Of a stretch of DNA of 11,353 nucleotides, positions 1-7,265 are shown piece after piece. Within the stretch, counting starts at the first letter, position 1; each line of letters starts with the position of its first letter. The stretch is taken from contig JAICTB010000055.1 in the NCBI GenBank assembly GCA_025936595.1, positions 1 to 11,353 on the forward strand, in the 5' to 3' direction. The notes under the pieces were generated by a model. It was not told the origin of the DNA. It did not search any database and saw only the letters and a list, made by a program, of their open reading frames with translations. The translations under genes were made by a program, and so were the position numbers. This DNA is from Thermoleophilia bacterium. Its GTDB lineage: Bacteria > Actinomycetota > Thermoleophilia > Gaiellales > Gaiellaceae.

Positions 1-15
1 ACCTGAACCGCTACC

Positions 16-459
16 TCACGCGATCCGGAACGTCCACGCGACCGCGGTCGCGTGCGCGCCGGTCCGCGCGTAGGCGACGGCGGTGTGCGCACCCGCCGGG
101 AGCGGCCCGTCCGGCGCGCCGTAGATGGTCTCGCGCTTCGGGGAGAGGGATCCGCCCTTCTGAAACAGCGCGACCCCGTCGACCCAGAGCCCCGACTCGA
201 CGAGCGCCGACCCTGCCGTCAGCTCTGCGGCAACCTGCGGCGTCGCCGGTGCGGTCGCGCCCGGTCGCGGGCCGAGGATCGAGACGTGAACCGCGCCCGT
301 CGTATCGGGCTGCCACTTCCCGTCGACGCGGTGCTCGGCCGTCGCCTTCCCGTTCGCGACGACCACACGCCAGTCGCCGCTCTCGTACAGCGGCTTGACA
401 GACGAGCCGCCGCAGCCTGCCAGCGCGACGATGGCGAGCGCCAGGGCGAGCAGTCGCAC
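16..459 (-). CDS. small secreted lipoprotein of unknown function
   Basis: Predicted 147-residue lipoprotein. Read from a GTG at 459, it begins with Arg2 and a hydrophobic stretch ending in a lipobox L-A-G-C (residues 13-16), so Cys16 would be lipidated and the mature protein anchored outside the membrane. A Gly/Ser linker follows, then a region that looks beta-rich: alternating Val/Ala strands, a W-R-V-V-V strand near residue 30 and a V-A-W-T-F strand near the C-terminus. I do not recognise the family. The GTG shares one base with the TAG stop of the upstream transporter (TAGTG), which supports both this start and translational coupling. It is the last gene I can see of the uvrC-MFS-VUT run; positions 1-15 hold only its downstream flank. 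A longer in-frame extension to 783 is read-through of the neighbour's alternative frame and lacks a signal sequence. Certain as a coding lipoprotein, unknown in role. Confidence 0.8.
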   Translation of the reverse strand: MRLLALALAIVALAGCGGSSVKPLYESGDWRVVVANGKATAEHRVDGKWQPDTTGAVHVSILGPRPGATAPATPQVAAELTAGSALVESGLWVDGVALFQKGGSLSPKRETIYGAPDGPLPAGAHTAVAYARTGAHATAVAWTFRIA

Positions 460-1004
460 TAGATCCTCGCAGGCTCGAGATCGTGCACCGGCAGGATCCG
501 GCGCCGCGCGAGCGTCAGCGCGACGCCGAACGCGATCGCCTCGCTCTTCCCCCAGAACTGGCCCCAGAAGAAGGCGGTCGACGAGAACGCGAGCGACAGG
601 AAGACGTAGCTGTCGAGCGCGTTCCCCGCCGTCGCGCTCAACGCGACGCCGAGCGTCAGGTTGCGCGCGCGGAGCGGCGTGAATACGAGCGCCTCGACCG
701 TCTCGCTGATGGTGAATGCGACGACGCTCGCAACGGCGACCTTCTCCAGCGACGTCCAGCCGGCCACGTCGCCTGCGAGCCACGAGAGCAACCCGGCCGC
801 GTAGACGAGCGGCATCGTCCGCCGCAGGCCGGCGAGCTGCTGCATCCAGTCGCGCAGCACGAGCACGCCGCCGATGCAGAAGACGCCCGCCGGGGCGACG
901 TAGGGCGTCAACGGCACGTGCACGATGAAGCGCGAAGCGAGCCAGTTCGCGAGCAGCACGAGCGCGACGAACGCGGCTGCAAGCGGAAGGAAGCGGTTGG
1001 TCAC
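459..1004 (-). CDS. VUT-family (YhhQ/queuosine-precursor-transporter-like) membrane protein
   Basis: 181-residue polytopic membrane protein, about five to six hydrophobic helices. The second half carries the VUT pattern: an A-F-x-x-S-E segment, a V-F-T-P-L-R-A-R cytosolic turn, then an S-A-T-x-G-N-x-x-D-S-Y-V-F segment and a final helix with F-F-W-G-Q-F-W. The family (Vut_1) includes the YhhQ preQ0/preQ1 transporters, which import queuosine precursors, but also members of unassigned substrate, so the cargo cannot be named here. No queuosine genes lie in the window. The start is taken as the GTG at 1004, 19 bp after the MFS stop; no clear Shine-Dalgarno precedes it. The TAG stop overlaps the next gene's GTG by one base. 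Length fits the family. Family assignment is fairly firm, substrate open. Confidence 0.75.
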   Translation of the reverse strand: MTNRFLPLAAAFVALVLLANWLASRFIVHVPLTPYVAPAGVFCIGGVLVLRDWMQQLAGLRRTMPLVYAAGLLSWLAGDVAGWTSLEKVAVASVVAFTISETVEALVFTPLRARNLTLGVALSATAGNALDSYVFLSLAFSSTAFFWGQFWGKSEAIAFGVALTLARRRILPVHDLEPARI

Positions 1005-1023
1005 GACGGCAGGGTAGACGCCG

Positions 1024-2136
1024 TCACGTTCGGCGGACCGCAAAGGCTGCCCCGAGGAGAGCCGGGAGCGCGAGGACGACGCCGGCCACCCGCACGCCGA
1101 ACGCCCCCGCGAGCCCACCGTCGGCAAGGCTCGCGACCGGCCGTAGCCCGAGGAACGCGATCGACCACAGCGCCATGATCCGCCCTCGCTGGCTCGGCGC
1201 GACGCCGAGCACGAGGCGCGTCGTCGCGGCCGTGTTCGAGCCGAGGTAGCCGAACCCGGCGACGGCGAGGAACACAAAGGCGAGCGGCAGCCACGGCGTG
1301 ATCGAGAAGAGGAGGATGCCGCCTCCGAGCGCCGCGAGTGTCGCGGCCATGCGACGGCGCGAGCCGGCGACGCGTCCCGCGACGAGCAGCGCGGCCGCGA
1401 CGGCGCCCGCGCCGAAGAAGGCGACGATCGCGCCCGCCCACGTATCGGAAAACCCGAAGGCGTGCGCAAAGGCGGGCGACTCGGTGTTCACCGGGTCCGA
1501 GCCGAACCCGGCAGTCATCACGATCAGCAGCGCGACCGCCAGCTTCGGGTTCGCGCGCAGCAGCCCGAAGCTCTCGCGCAACGCCGCCCGTTCGGCGCGC
1601 TCCTCCTCGCGCGGGTGCACGAGCAGCAGCCCGACCACGAGGAGCAGGTACGAGCACGAGTTGAGCGCGAACGCCCAGGGGATCCCGAACGCCGCGATCA
1701 CGCCCGCCGCGCTCGCCGGGCCGATCGCCCGCGCCAGGTTGAACGTCATCGAGTTCAAGGCGACCGCCTGCGGCACGTCGTGCTCCTCGACGAGAGCGGC
1801 GATCAGCGCCTGCTGCGACGGCACCGCAAACGCGCTCGTCACGCCGAGCGCTCCCGAGAATCCGATCACCACCCATTCGCTTGCGCGCCCGTCGAAGGCG
1901 AGCACGGCGAGCGTGCCGCCGAGCGCGGTGGCCGCGATCTGCGTGATGAGCAGCAGCCGCTTGCGGTCGAGCCGGTCGGCGATGCTTCCCGCCCACGGCG
2001 AGAGGACGAGCACCGGCACGAACTGGCAGAAGTTGAGGACGCCGAGGAGAAACGGCGAGTGCGTCAGCCGGAAGACGAGGATCGACGCGGCGAGGTTCTG
2101 GAACCACGTGCCGCTCGCCGACGCGGCGTTGCCCAC
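1024..2136 (-). CDS. MFS transporter, MFS_3 (EntS/TetA-like exporter) type; start uncertain
   Basis: Major facilitator with about twelve helices, 370 residues from the first canonical start (GTG, 2136). Recognisable parts are the N-terminal S-G-T-W-F-Q-N helix, the motif-A loop G-S-I-A-D-R-L-D-R-K-R between helices 2 and 3, and the central cytosolic R-E-E-E-R-A-E-R loop followed by E-S-F-G-L-L. These match the MFS_3 branch, proton-driven efflux of small molecules such as siderophores or drugs; the substrate is unknown. The GTG start removes the R-S-R-N-F-G-P-Y-F stretch that normally opens this family, and the frame stays open into uvrC with no ATG, GTG or TTG. The true start may be an ATA at 2211, which overlaps the uvrC TAG stop, or an ATC at 2166. 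The gene sits between uvrC and the VUT gene and is probably cotranscribed. Confidence 0.82.
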   Translation of the reverse strand: MGNAASASGTWFQNLAASILVFRLTHSPFLLGVLNFCQFVPVLVLSPWAGSIADRLDRKRLLLITQIAATALGGTLAVLAFDGRASEWVVIGFSGALGVTSAFAVPSQQALIAALVEEHDVPQAVALNSMTFNLARAIGPASAAGVIAAFGIPWAFALNSCSYLLLVVGLLLVHPREEERAERAALRESFGLLRANPKLAVALLIVMTAGFGSDPVNTESPAFAHAFGFSDTWAGAIVAFFGAGAVAAALLVAGRVAGSRRRMAATLAALGGGILLFSITPWLPLAFVFLAVAGFGYLGSNTAATTRLVLGVAPSQRGRIMALWSIAFLGLRPVASLADGGLAGAFGVRVAGVVLALPALLGAAFAVRRT

Positions 2137-2207
2137 GAAGTACGGGCCAAAGTTCCTCGAGCGGATGACGCGCCAGGCCGCAGAGGGGCCGACGCCGGCG
2201 ACGGCGG

Positions 2208-4067
2208 CTATGCCCCGCCCGTCCTGTGCAGCTGCGCGTAGATCGAGCGCGCAGTCTTGGCGGGGACGCCGGGGACGCCCTCGAGCTCGTCCCGCGTCGC
2301 GGCGACGACGCGCTCCGCCGAGCCGAAGTGCCTGAGCAGCGCGCGGCGGCGCACCGGGCCGACACCTTCCAGCTGATCGAACATCGACTCGCGCGACGCG
2401 GCGTCGCGCCGCTGACGGTGGAACGTCACGGCGAAGCGGTGCGCCTCGTCGCGGATGCGCTGCAGCAGCTGCAGCCCCGGCGACTGTGGCGAGAGCAGGA
2501 TGGGGTTCACACGGCCGGGGACGAAGACCTCCTCGATCCGCTTCGCGAGCGAGATCACTGCGACCCGCGGCAGGTCGAGCTCCTGCATCGCCGCGAGCGC
2601 CGCCGAGAGCTGCCCCTTGCCGCCGTCGATCACGACGAGGTTCGGCGCCGCCGCGAACGACTCGTTCCAGTCGTCGGCACCCGGATCCGCGGCGAGGCGC
2701 GAGAACCGGCGTGCGATCACCTCGCGCATCGCCGCGAAATCGTCCTGCCCGTCGAGCCCACGCACGGTGAACTTCCGGTAGTGGCTCTTCTTCGCGACCG
2801 CGTCCTCGAAGACCACCATCGAGCCGACGATCTCCTGCCCCTGGATGTTCGAGATGTCGAAGCACTCGATCCGGATCGGCAGCGACTCCAGATTGAGCGC
2901 CTCGCGCAGCTCCTCGAGGGCCTCCACGCGGCGCGCCCGCTTCGTCTCCGCCACGAACGTCTCCGACTCGAGCGCGAGCTGCGCGTTCTGCTGCGCGAGC
3001 TCCTGCAGCCGCCGCTTCTCGCCCCGCTCCGGCGCGCGCACCTCGACGTGCGATCCACGCCGCTCCGAGAGAAACGTCTCGAGCGCCGACATGTCGCCCG
3101 CTCCGCGCGGCACGAGGATCTGCGGCGGGATCGACGGCGCCGAGCCGTAGTACTCGAGGCAGAACTGCTCCACCACCTCGCCGAGCTCTTCGCCGGCGGC
3201 ATTCTCGAGGTGGAACGAATGACGGTCGACCATGCGGCCCTCGCGCAGCGGGAAAAGCTGCACCGCGGCCCGCTCGATGGAGACGGCAACGCCGATTACG
3301 TCGACGGAGCCGATCGAGCGCCGTTCGACCGCCTGCCGCTCGGACAGCCCTTCGATCGCACGCAGCCGGTTGCGGTAGCGCGCAGCGTCCTCGAAGCGCT
3401 CGTCCGCCGCCGCGAGCCGCATTTGCTCGTCGAGGCGCCGGCGGATCGGCCTGTCATTGCCGGAGAGGAACTCCATCACCTGGTCGATCAGCTCGCGGTA
3501 GTCCTCCTTCGAGATGTAGCCGACACACGGTGCATGGCACCGCTCGATGTGGAAGTCGAGGCACGGGATGCCGCTGTGGCGGCCGGGCTGCGGGCCCTCA
3601 CACGGGCGGTAGCGGAACACGCGGTTCAGCACGTCGAGCGTCTCGCGTACCTTTTTCGCGTTCGCGTACGGCCCGAAGTACTCCACCCCGCGCCGGTGCC
3701 GCTCGCGCGTGAACATCACGCGCGGATAGTCGTCCTCGACGGTGACGGCGATGTACGGGAACGACTTGTCGTCTCGCAACCGGACGTTGAACGGCGGCCG
3801 GTGCCGCTTGACCAGGTTCTGCTCGAGATGCAGCGCCTCGACCTCGCTCTGCGTGACGATCGTCTCCACCGTCTCGACCCGGGACGCCATCTGCCGGATC
3901 CCCTGGCGCGTGTCGCTCGAACCGGCCTGGAAGTACGAGCGCACGCGCGGGCGCAGCGACTTCGCCTTGCCGACGTAGAGCACCTCGCCGGCGCCGTCGC
4001 GGAAGAGGTAGACGCCGGGCTTCGCCGGCAGGGGCTTGAGCTGGGCTTCGATCCGATCGGCTGCCAT
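2208..4067 (-). CDS. uvrC: UvrC, excinuclease ABC subunit C
   Basis: 619-residue UvrC, the nuclease that makes both incisions around lesions bound by UvrA/UvrB in nucleotide excision repair. Domains in order: GIY-YIG nuclease (G-V-Y at 18-20, Y-V-G at 31-33, Arg39, Glu77 in S-E-V-E-A-L) for the 3' cut; four cysteines at 156, 169, 177 and 181, spaced like the Fe-S-binding cysteines reported for UvrC; UVR motif at about 200-236 for UvrB contact; C-terminal RNase H-like nuclease with Asp404 (D-I-S-N-I-Q-G), Asp481 (I-D-G-G-K-G-Q) and His543 (D-E-A-H-R-F) for the 5' cut; and a double helix-hairpin-helix from about 562. All key residues are present and the length is normal. ATG at 4067 places the M-A-A-D-R N-terminus directly before the GIY-YIG domain; no Shine-Dalgarno is evident. 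It heads the minus-strand run and is divergent from the hydrolase gene, 27 bp away. Confidence 0.97.
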   Translation of the reverse strand: MAADRIEAQLKPLPAKPGVYLFRDGAGEVLYVGKAKSLRPRVRSYFQAGSSDTRQGIRQMASRVETVETIVTQSEVEALHLEQNLVKRHRPPFNVRLRDDKSFPYIAVTVEDDYPRVMFTRERHRRGVEYFGPYANAKKVRETLDVLNRVFRYRPCEGPQPGRHSGIPCLDFHIERCHAPCVGYISKEDYRELIDQVMEFLSGNDRPIRRRLDEQMRLAAADERFEDAARYRNRLRAIEGLSERQAVERRSIGSVDVIGVAVSIERAAVQLFPLREGRMVDRHSFHLENAAGEELGEVVEQFCLEYYGSAPSIPPQILVPRGAGDMSALETFLSERRGSHVEVRAPERGEKRRLQELAQQNAQLALESETFVAETKRARRVEALEELREALNLESLPIRIECFDISNIQGQEIVGSMVVFEDAVAKKSHYRKFTVRGLDGQDDFAAMREVIARRFSRLAADPGADDWNESFAAAPNLVVIDGGKGQLSAALAAMQELDLPRVAVISLAKRIEEVFVPGRVNPILLSPQSPGLQLLQRIRDEAHRFAVTFHRQRRDAASRESMFDQLEGVGPVRRRALLRHFGSAERVVAATRDELEGVPGVPAKTARSIYAQLHRTGGA

Positions 4068-4094
4068 CGGCAAGCCAGGGTAACGTGGAGGCAA
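4068..4094. promoter_or_regulatory. 27-bp divergent gap between uvrC and the first hydrolase gene
   Basis: Only 27 bp separate the two divergent start codons. It contains a GGAGG (4087-4091) that can serve the plus-strand GTG at 4095, at an unusually short spacing of 3 nt. There is no room for two promoters, so promoter elements for each gene must lie within the opposite gene's coding region, or transcripts are nearly leaderless. I see no convincing -35/-10 pair inside the gap. Confidence 0.4.
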
Positions 4095-5501
4095 GTGAGG
4101 GGGCTTCTCGCGGGAGTGTTCGTCTTCTTCGCCTGCGCCGCGCCGGCGTGGGCGGGCGGCCCGTTCATGATGGTCGGCGCTGCCGAGGACCTCGCGAAGA
4201 CGCCCGACTACGACTTCGCGAAAACGTCGATGGACGAGGCGAAGCTCGCCGGGCTCGACACGATCCGCATCACGCAAACATGGACGCGCGGCCAGACGAA
4301 GCTCGGGCCGCAGGAGCAGATCGTGCTCGGTAACGCGGTCTCGGCCGCGCAGTTCACCGGCATCCGCGTCGTGCTCTCGCTCTACCCGTTCGGCTCGAGT
4401 GTCACGCCGCTCACCGACCAGAGCCGAGCCGACTTCGCCGCCTTCGTGACGGACGTCGCGAAGCGCTACCCGCTGGTGCACGACTTCATCATCGGCAACG
4501 AGCCGAACCTGAACCGCTTCTGGCTGCCGCAGTTCAACGCCGACGGCAGCGACGCGGCGGCGCCCGCATACGAGCAACTGCTCGCGCAGGCCTACGACGC
4601 GCTGAAGCTCGTCCGCCCCCACTCGACTGTGTACGGCGGCGCGCTCGCACCGCGCGGCGTCGACAAGCCGAACACCGGCCGCGACACGCATTCCCCCACG
4701 GCGTTCATCGCCGACCTCGGCGCCGCCTACCGCGCGAGCGGGCGCCTCGTGCCGATCATGGATGCCTTCGCTCTCCATCCGTACCCCGAGACGTCGTCGA
4801 CCGGGCCTGCCTTCGCGCATCCGCTCGGCACCGCGATCGGCCTCGCCGACTACAACAAGCTCGTCGGCCTGCTCGGCACGGCGTTCGACGGCACGGCCCA
4901 GCGCGGCTCGAAGCTGTCGATCCTCTACGACGAATTCGGCATCGAGACGCAGTTGCCGCAGTCGAAGGCGCCGCTCTACGTGGGCAAGGAGCCTGCGACG
5001 ACGAAGCCGGTCGACGAGCCGACGCAGGCGCTGATGTACGCGCAGGCGATGCAGATGACGTTCTGCCAACCGAACGTGCTCGGGCTCCTCCTCTTCCACG
5101 TGCAGGATGAGCCGGACCTCTCGACCTGGCAGTCGGGCCTCTACTACGTCGACGGCACGGCGAAAACGTCGCTCCCGGCCGTGAAGGCGGCGGTCGCAGC
5201 CGTCCACCGGGGGATCGCAGCCTCGTGCCCGGGGCTGCAGCTGACGCCGAAGCTGGTGCTCTCCGTCGGCAAACGGGACAAGAAGGGCGTGCAGGTAAAG
5301 CTCACATGCTCACTCGACTGCACCTACACCGTCACGCTCGACCGCCGCTCCCTCCGCGGCACGGCGACCGGCCGCGCGCCGAAGGCGCTGCTCTTCAAGG
5401 GCCGCCTCGCAGCCGGGACGCACCGGGTCCAGGCGCTCGCGCTCGCAGTGGCGAACACCGGCCCCGCCGGCACCGCCTCGCGCTCCTTCCGCTCGCGCTA
5501 G
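4095..5501 (+). CDS. secreted clan GH-A-like glycoside hydrolase (cellulase-type) with C-terminal beta domain
   Basis: 468-residue protein. Residues 1-20 form a Sec signal peptide (Arg2, hydrophobic core, A-P-A-W-A cleavage box). A TIM-barrel hydrolase follows, about 25-375. It has the clan GH-A acid/base motif G-N-E-P-N (Glu136 at the end of strand 4), an A-L-H-P-Y strand (His228), and the nucleophile strand I-L-Y-D-E-F-G (Glu280), so a retaining mechanism on a beta-linked glycan is expected; the sugar is unknown. After a C-P-G linker there is a domain of about 90 residues with L-T-C-S-L-D-C (Cys405, Cys409) and beta strands, probably Ig-like. The GTG at 4095 gives a complete signal peptide and follows GGAGG; an alternative GTG at 4116 would lose the basic N-region. 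It is directly followed by a paralogue. Specific CAZy family not assigned. Confidence 0.85.
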   Translation: MRGLLAGVFVFFACAAPAWAGGPFMMVGAAEDLAKTPDYDFAKTSMDEAKLAGLDTIRITQTWTRGQTKLGPQEQIVLGNAVSAAQFTGIRVVLSLYPFGSSVTPLTDQSRADFAAFVTDVAKRYPLVHDFIIGNEPNLNRFWLPQFNADGSDAAAPAYEQLLAQAYDALKLVRPHSTVYGGALAPRGVDKPNTGRDTHSPTAFIADLGAAYRASGRLVPIMDAFALHPYPETSSTGPAFAHPLGTAIGLADYNKLVGLLGTAFDGTAQRGSKLSILYDEFGIETQLPQSKAPLYVGKEPATTKPVDEPTQALMYAQAMQMTFCQPNVLGLLLFHVQDEPDLSTWQSGLYYVDGTAKTSLPAVKAAVAAVHRGIAASCPGLQLTPKLVLSVGKRDKKGVQVKLTCSLDCTYTVTLDRRSLRGTATGRAPKALLFKGRLAAGTHRVQALALAVANTGPAGTASRSFRSR

Positions 5502-6556
5502 CTCTCGCGGCCTGCGGCGGCCACGGGCACCGCTTCGTCGTCGGTGCGGTCGAGGACGCCGCCAAGTTTGCACCCGATCCACGCGCACAGATGCGGCTCG
5601 CGCGCGAGGGGAACCTGCGCGCCGTCGCCCTGAGCGCGGTCTGGCACCGGGGCGCACGCGCCGCGGACGACCTCCCGGCCCTACGGCGCGCGGTCGACGC
5701 CGCGAACGCGGAGGGCGTCCGCCCCGTGCTCGACGCGTACCAGTTCAGCTCGTCGACCCCCGACGACGAAGCGTCGCGTGCCGCGTTCGTTGCGTACCTC
5801 ACCGCGCTCGTGCGCGCGCTCGGGGTCGAGGACGTGATCGTGGGCAACGAGCCGAACCTGAATCTGTTCTGGCAGCCGCAGTTCGAAGGCGGCGGCGACG
5901 CGGCCGCACGCAGCTACGAAGCGCTGCTCGCGCACGCGTACGACGCGGTCAAGGCCGTCGATCCGCACATCGAGGTGATCGGCGGCGCGCTCGCACCGCA
6001 CGGCGGCGACGTGCCGTCGGCGCGACCGACCCACTCCCCGACGCGCTTCCTGCTCGACCTCGGCGACGCCTACCGCGCGAGCGGCAGGACGAAGCCGATC
6101 ATGGACGAGCTCTCGATCCACGTGTACGGCGAGAGTCCGAGCATCCCGCCCACGCTCGCACACCCGCACACGACCACGATCGGGATCTCGGACTACGGCA
6201 AGCTCGTCGACCTGCTCCGGAAGGCGTTCGGCGGGACCGCGCAGCCCGGTGCCTCGCTGCCGATCGTCTACGGCGAGTACGGCGTCGAGAGCGCCATCCC
6301 GCCGGCGAAACGCTCGCGCTACACCGGTCACGAGGTCATCCATCCGGTCGACGAGCGCACGCAGGCCCGGTACTACACCGAGGCGATCGGGCTGGCCGCC
6401 TGCCAGCCGACAGTCCGCATGCTGCTCCTCTTCCACGTCGTCGACGAGCCGCGGCTCGAGGGGTTCCAGAGCGCAACCCGCTACGCCGACGGCTCGCCGA
6501 AATCGAGCTACGAGCCCGTGCGCAAAGCGGCCGAGCAGGGCTGCACCCATGGCTAG
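5306..6556 (+). CDS. second GH-A-like glycoside hydrolase, predicted lipoprotein; start unresolved
   Basis: Paralogue of the preceding hydrolase, without its C-terminal beta domain. The barrel starts at R-F-V-V-G-A-V-E-D and includes V-G-N-E-P-N-L-N (acid/base Glu), S-I-H-V-Y-G, and I-V-Y-G-E-Y-G (nucleophile Glu), all colinear with gene one; roughly half of residues look identical by eye. Just before the barrel is an arginine-rich stretch, a hydrophobic helix and a lipobox L-A-A-C with Cys at 5513-5515, so a surface lipoprotein is inferred. The only canonical in-frame start upstream of the lipobox is the ATG at 5306, which would overlap gene one by 196 bp and give a long Arg/Pro-rich leader. 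The next, ATG 5591, deletes the signal and the first barrel strand. Coding from about 5465 onward is firm; the 5' boundary given is only the outer limit. Confidence 0.75.
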   Translation: MLTRLHLHRHARPPLPPRHGDRPRAEGAALQGPPRSRDAPGPGARARSGEHRPRRHRLALLPLALALAACGGHGHRFVVGAVEDAAKFAPDPRAQMRLAREGNLRAVALSAVWHRGARAADDLPALRRAVDAANAEGVRPVLDAYQFSSSTPDDEASRAAFVAYLTALVRALGVEDVIVGNEPNLNLFWQPQFEGGGDAAARSYEALLAHAYDAVKAVDPHIEVIGGALAPHGGDVPSARPTHSPTRFLLDLGDAYRASGRTKPIMDELSIHVYGESPSIPPTLAHPHTTTIGISDYGKLVDLLRKAFGGTAQPGASLPIVYGEYGVESAIPPAKRSRYTGHEVIHPVDERTQARYYTEAIGLAACQPTVRMLLLFHVVDEPRLEGFQSATRYADGSPKSSYEPVRKAAEQGCTHG

Positions 6557-7265
6557 ACTTTTTCGCATGGAGGGCCAGTACGTCGCCTACACCTTCTTCC
6601 GCCTCGACCCGGCGTGGCGTCGCCTGCCGGTGGAGGAACGCTCGGCGCACAAGGACGCCTTCGCGGAGACGATCGACGAGCACGCGGGGCGGTTCGACCA
6701 CCTGCGCACCTACTCGACGACCGGCGTCCGCCCGGAGGCCGACTTCTTCCTCTGGAAGATCACCGAGCGCTACGAGGACCTGGGCGAGCTCGGCTCAGCG
6801 CTGAACGCGACACCGCTCGCGGCCTGGCTCGAGACGCCGTACTCGTACCTGGCGACGACGAAAGCGTCGCAGTACACCCAGGCGCGCAAGGCGCGGAAGG
6901 TCGTGCCGAAGAACTCGCCGTACCTCGTCGTCTACCCGTTCGACAAGGTGCGGCCGTGGTACGTGCTCGAGGAGGACGACCGGCAGCGTGCGATGGACGA
7001 GCACATCCGCATCGGCCGCGAGGAGTTCCCGACGATCTACAACCACACGACGTACTCGTTCGGGATCGACGACCAGGAGTTCATGACGGCGTTCGAGTGC
7101 GACGAGCCCGCCGACTTCATGCACCTGATGCTGCGGCTCCGCTATTCCGAGGCGTCGCGCTACACCCTTCGCGACACGCCGATCTTCGTCGGGCAGCACA
7201 TGTCGATCCGCGACGCGCTGGCGCGCCTCGACGGCGTCTCGGCGCTCGTCGAGGAGCCGTCCTAG
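6549..7265 (+). CDS. chdC: coproheme decarboxylase ChdC (HemQ), chlorite-dismutase family
   Basis: 238-residue enzyme that oxidatively removes two propionates of Fe-coproporphyrin III with peroxide, giving heme b, the last step of the coproporphyrin-dependent heme route of Gram-positive bacteria. Diagnostic residues: Tyr129 in V-V-Y-P-F-D-K, matching the radical-forming catalytic tyrosine, and His152 in M-D-E-H-I-R-I-G-R, matching the proximal heme ligand. The N-terminal half is the non-heme ferredoxin-like repeat; the C-terminal half ends in R-L-R-Y-S-E-A-S-R-Y and I-F-V-G-Q, typical of the family. Start at ATG 6549 overlaps the hydrolase stop by 8 bp and has a weak AGG-like site; ATG 6567 is an alternative with no better site. 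No other heme genes are nearby, unlike many hem clusters. Its TAG stop interlocks with the convergent gene's TAG. Confidence 0.93.
   Translation: MARLFRMEGQYVAYTFFRLDPAWRRLPVEERSAHKDAFAETIDEHAGRFDHLRTYSTTGVRPEADFFLWKITERYEDLGELGSALNATPLAAWLETPYSYLATTKASQYTQARKARKVVPKNSPYLVVYPFDKVRPWYVLEEDDRQRAMDEHIRIGREEFPTIYNHTTYSFGIDDQEFMTAFECDEPADFMHLMLRLRYSEASRYTLRDTPIFVGQHMSIRDALARLDGVSALVEEPS

Noticed and set aside
1298..2335. 345-codon plus-strand frame opposite the MFS gene
   Set aside because: Ser/Ala/Arg-rich translation without family features, while the minus strand encodes a clear twelve-helix transporter. Long antisense frames are expected at this GC content.
2226..4094. Very long open frame on the plus strand opposite uvrC, continuous with the first hydrolase
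   Set aside because: It is the antisense shadow of uvrC: Arg/Leu/Asp-rich low-complexity translation with no domain. Real coding begins only at the signal peptide near 4095.
5440..5515. Programmed -1 frameshift fusing the two hydrolases
   Set aside because: The frames are related by -1, but no X-XXY-YYZ slippery heptamer with a downstream structure was seen, and a fusion would place a lipoprotein signal internally.
5681..6568. 295-codon minus-strand frame opposite the second hydrolase
   Set aside because: Composition is typical of a shadow frame (Arg/Val/Asp-rich) and the plus strand has conserved catalytic motifs.
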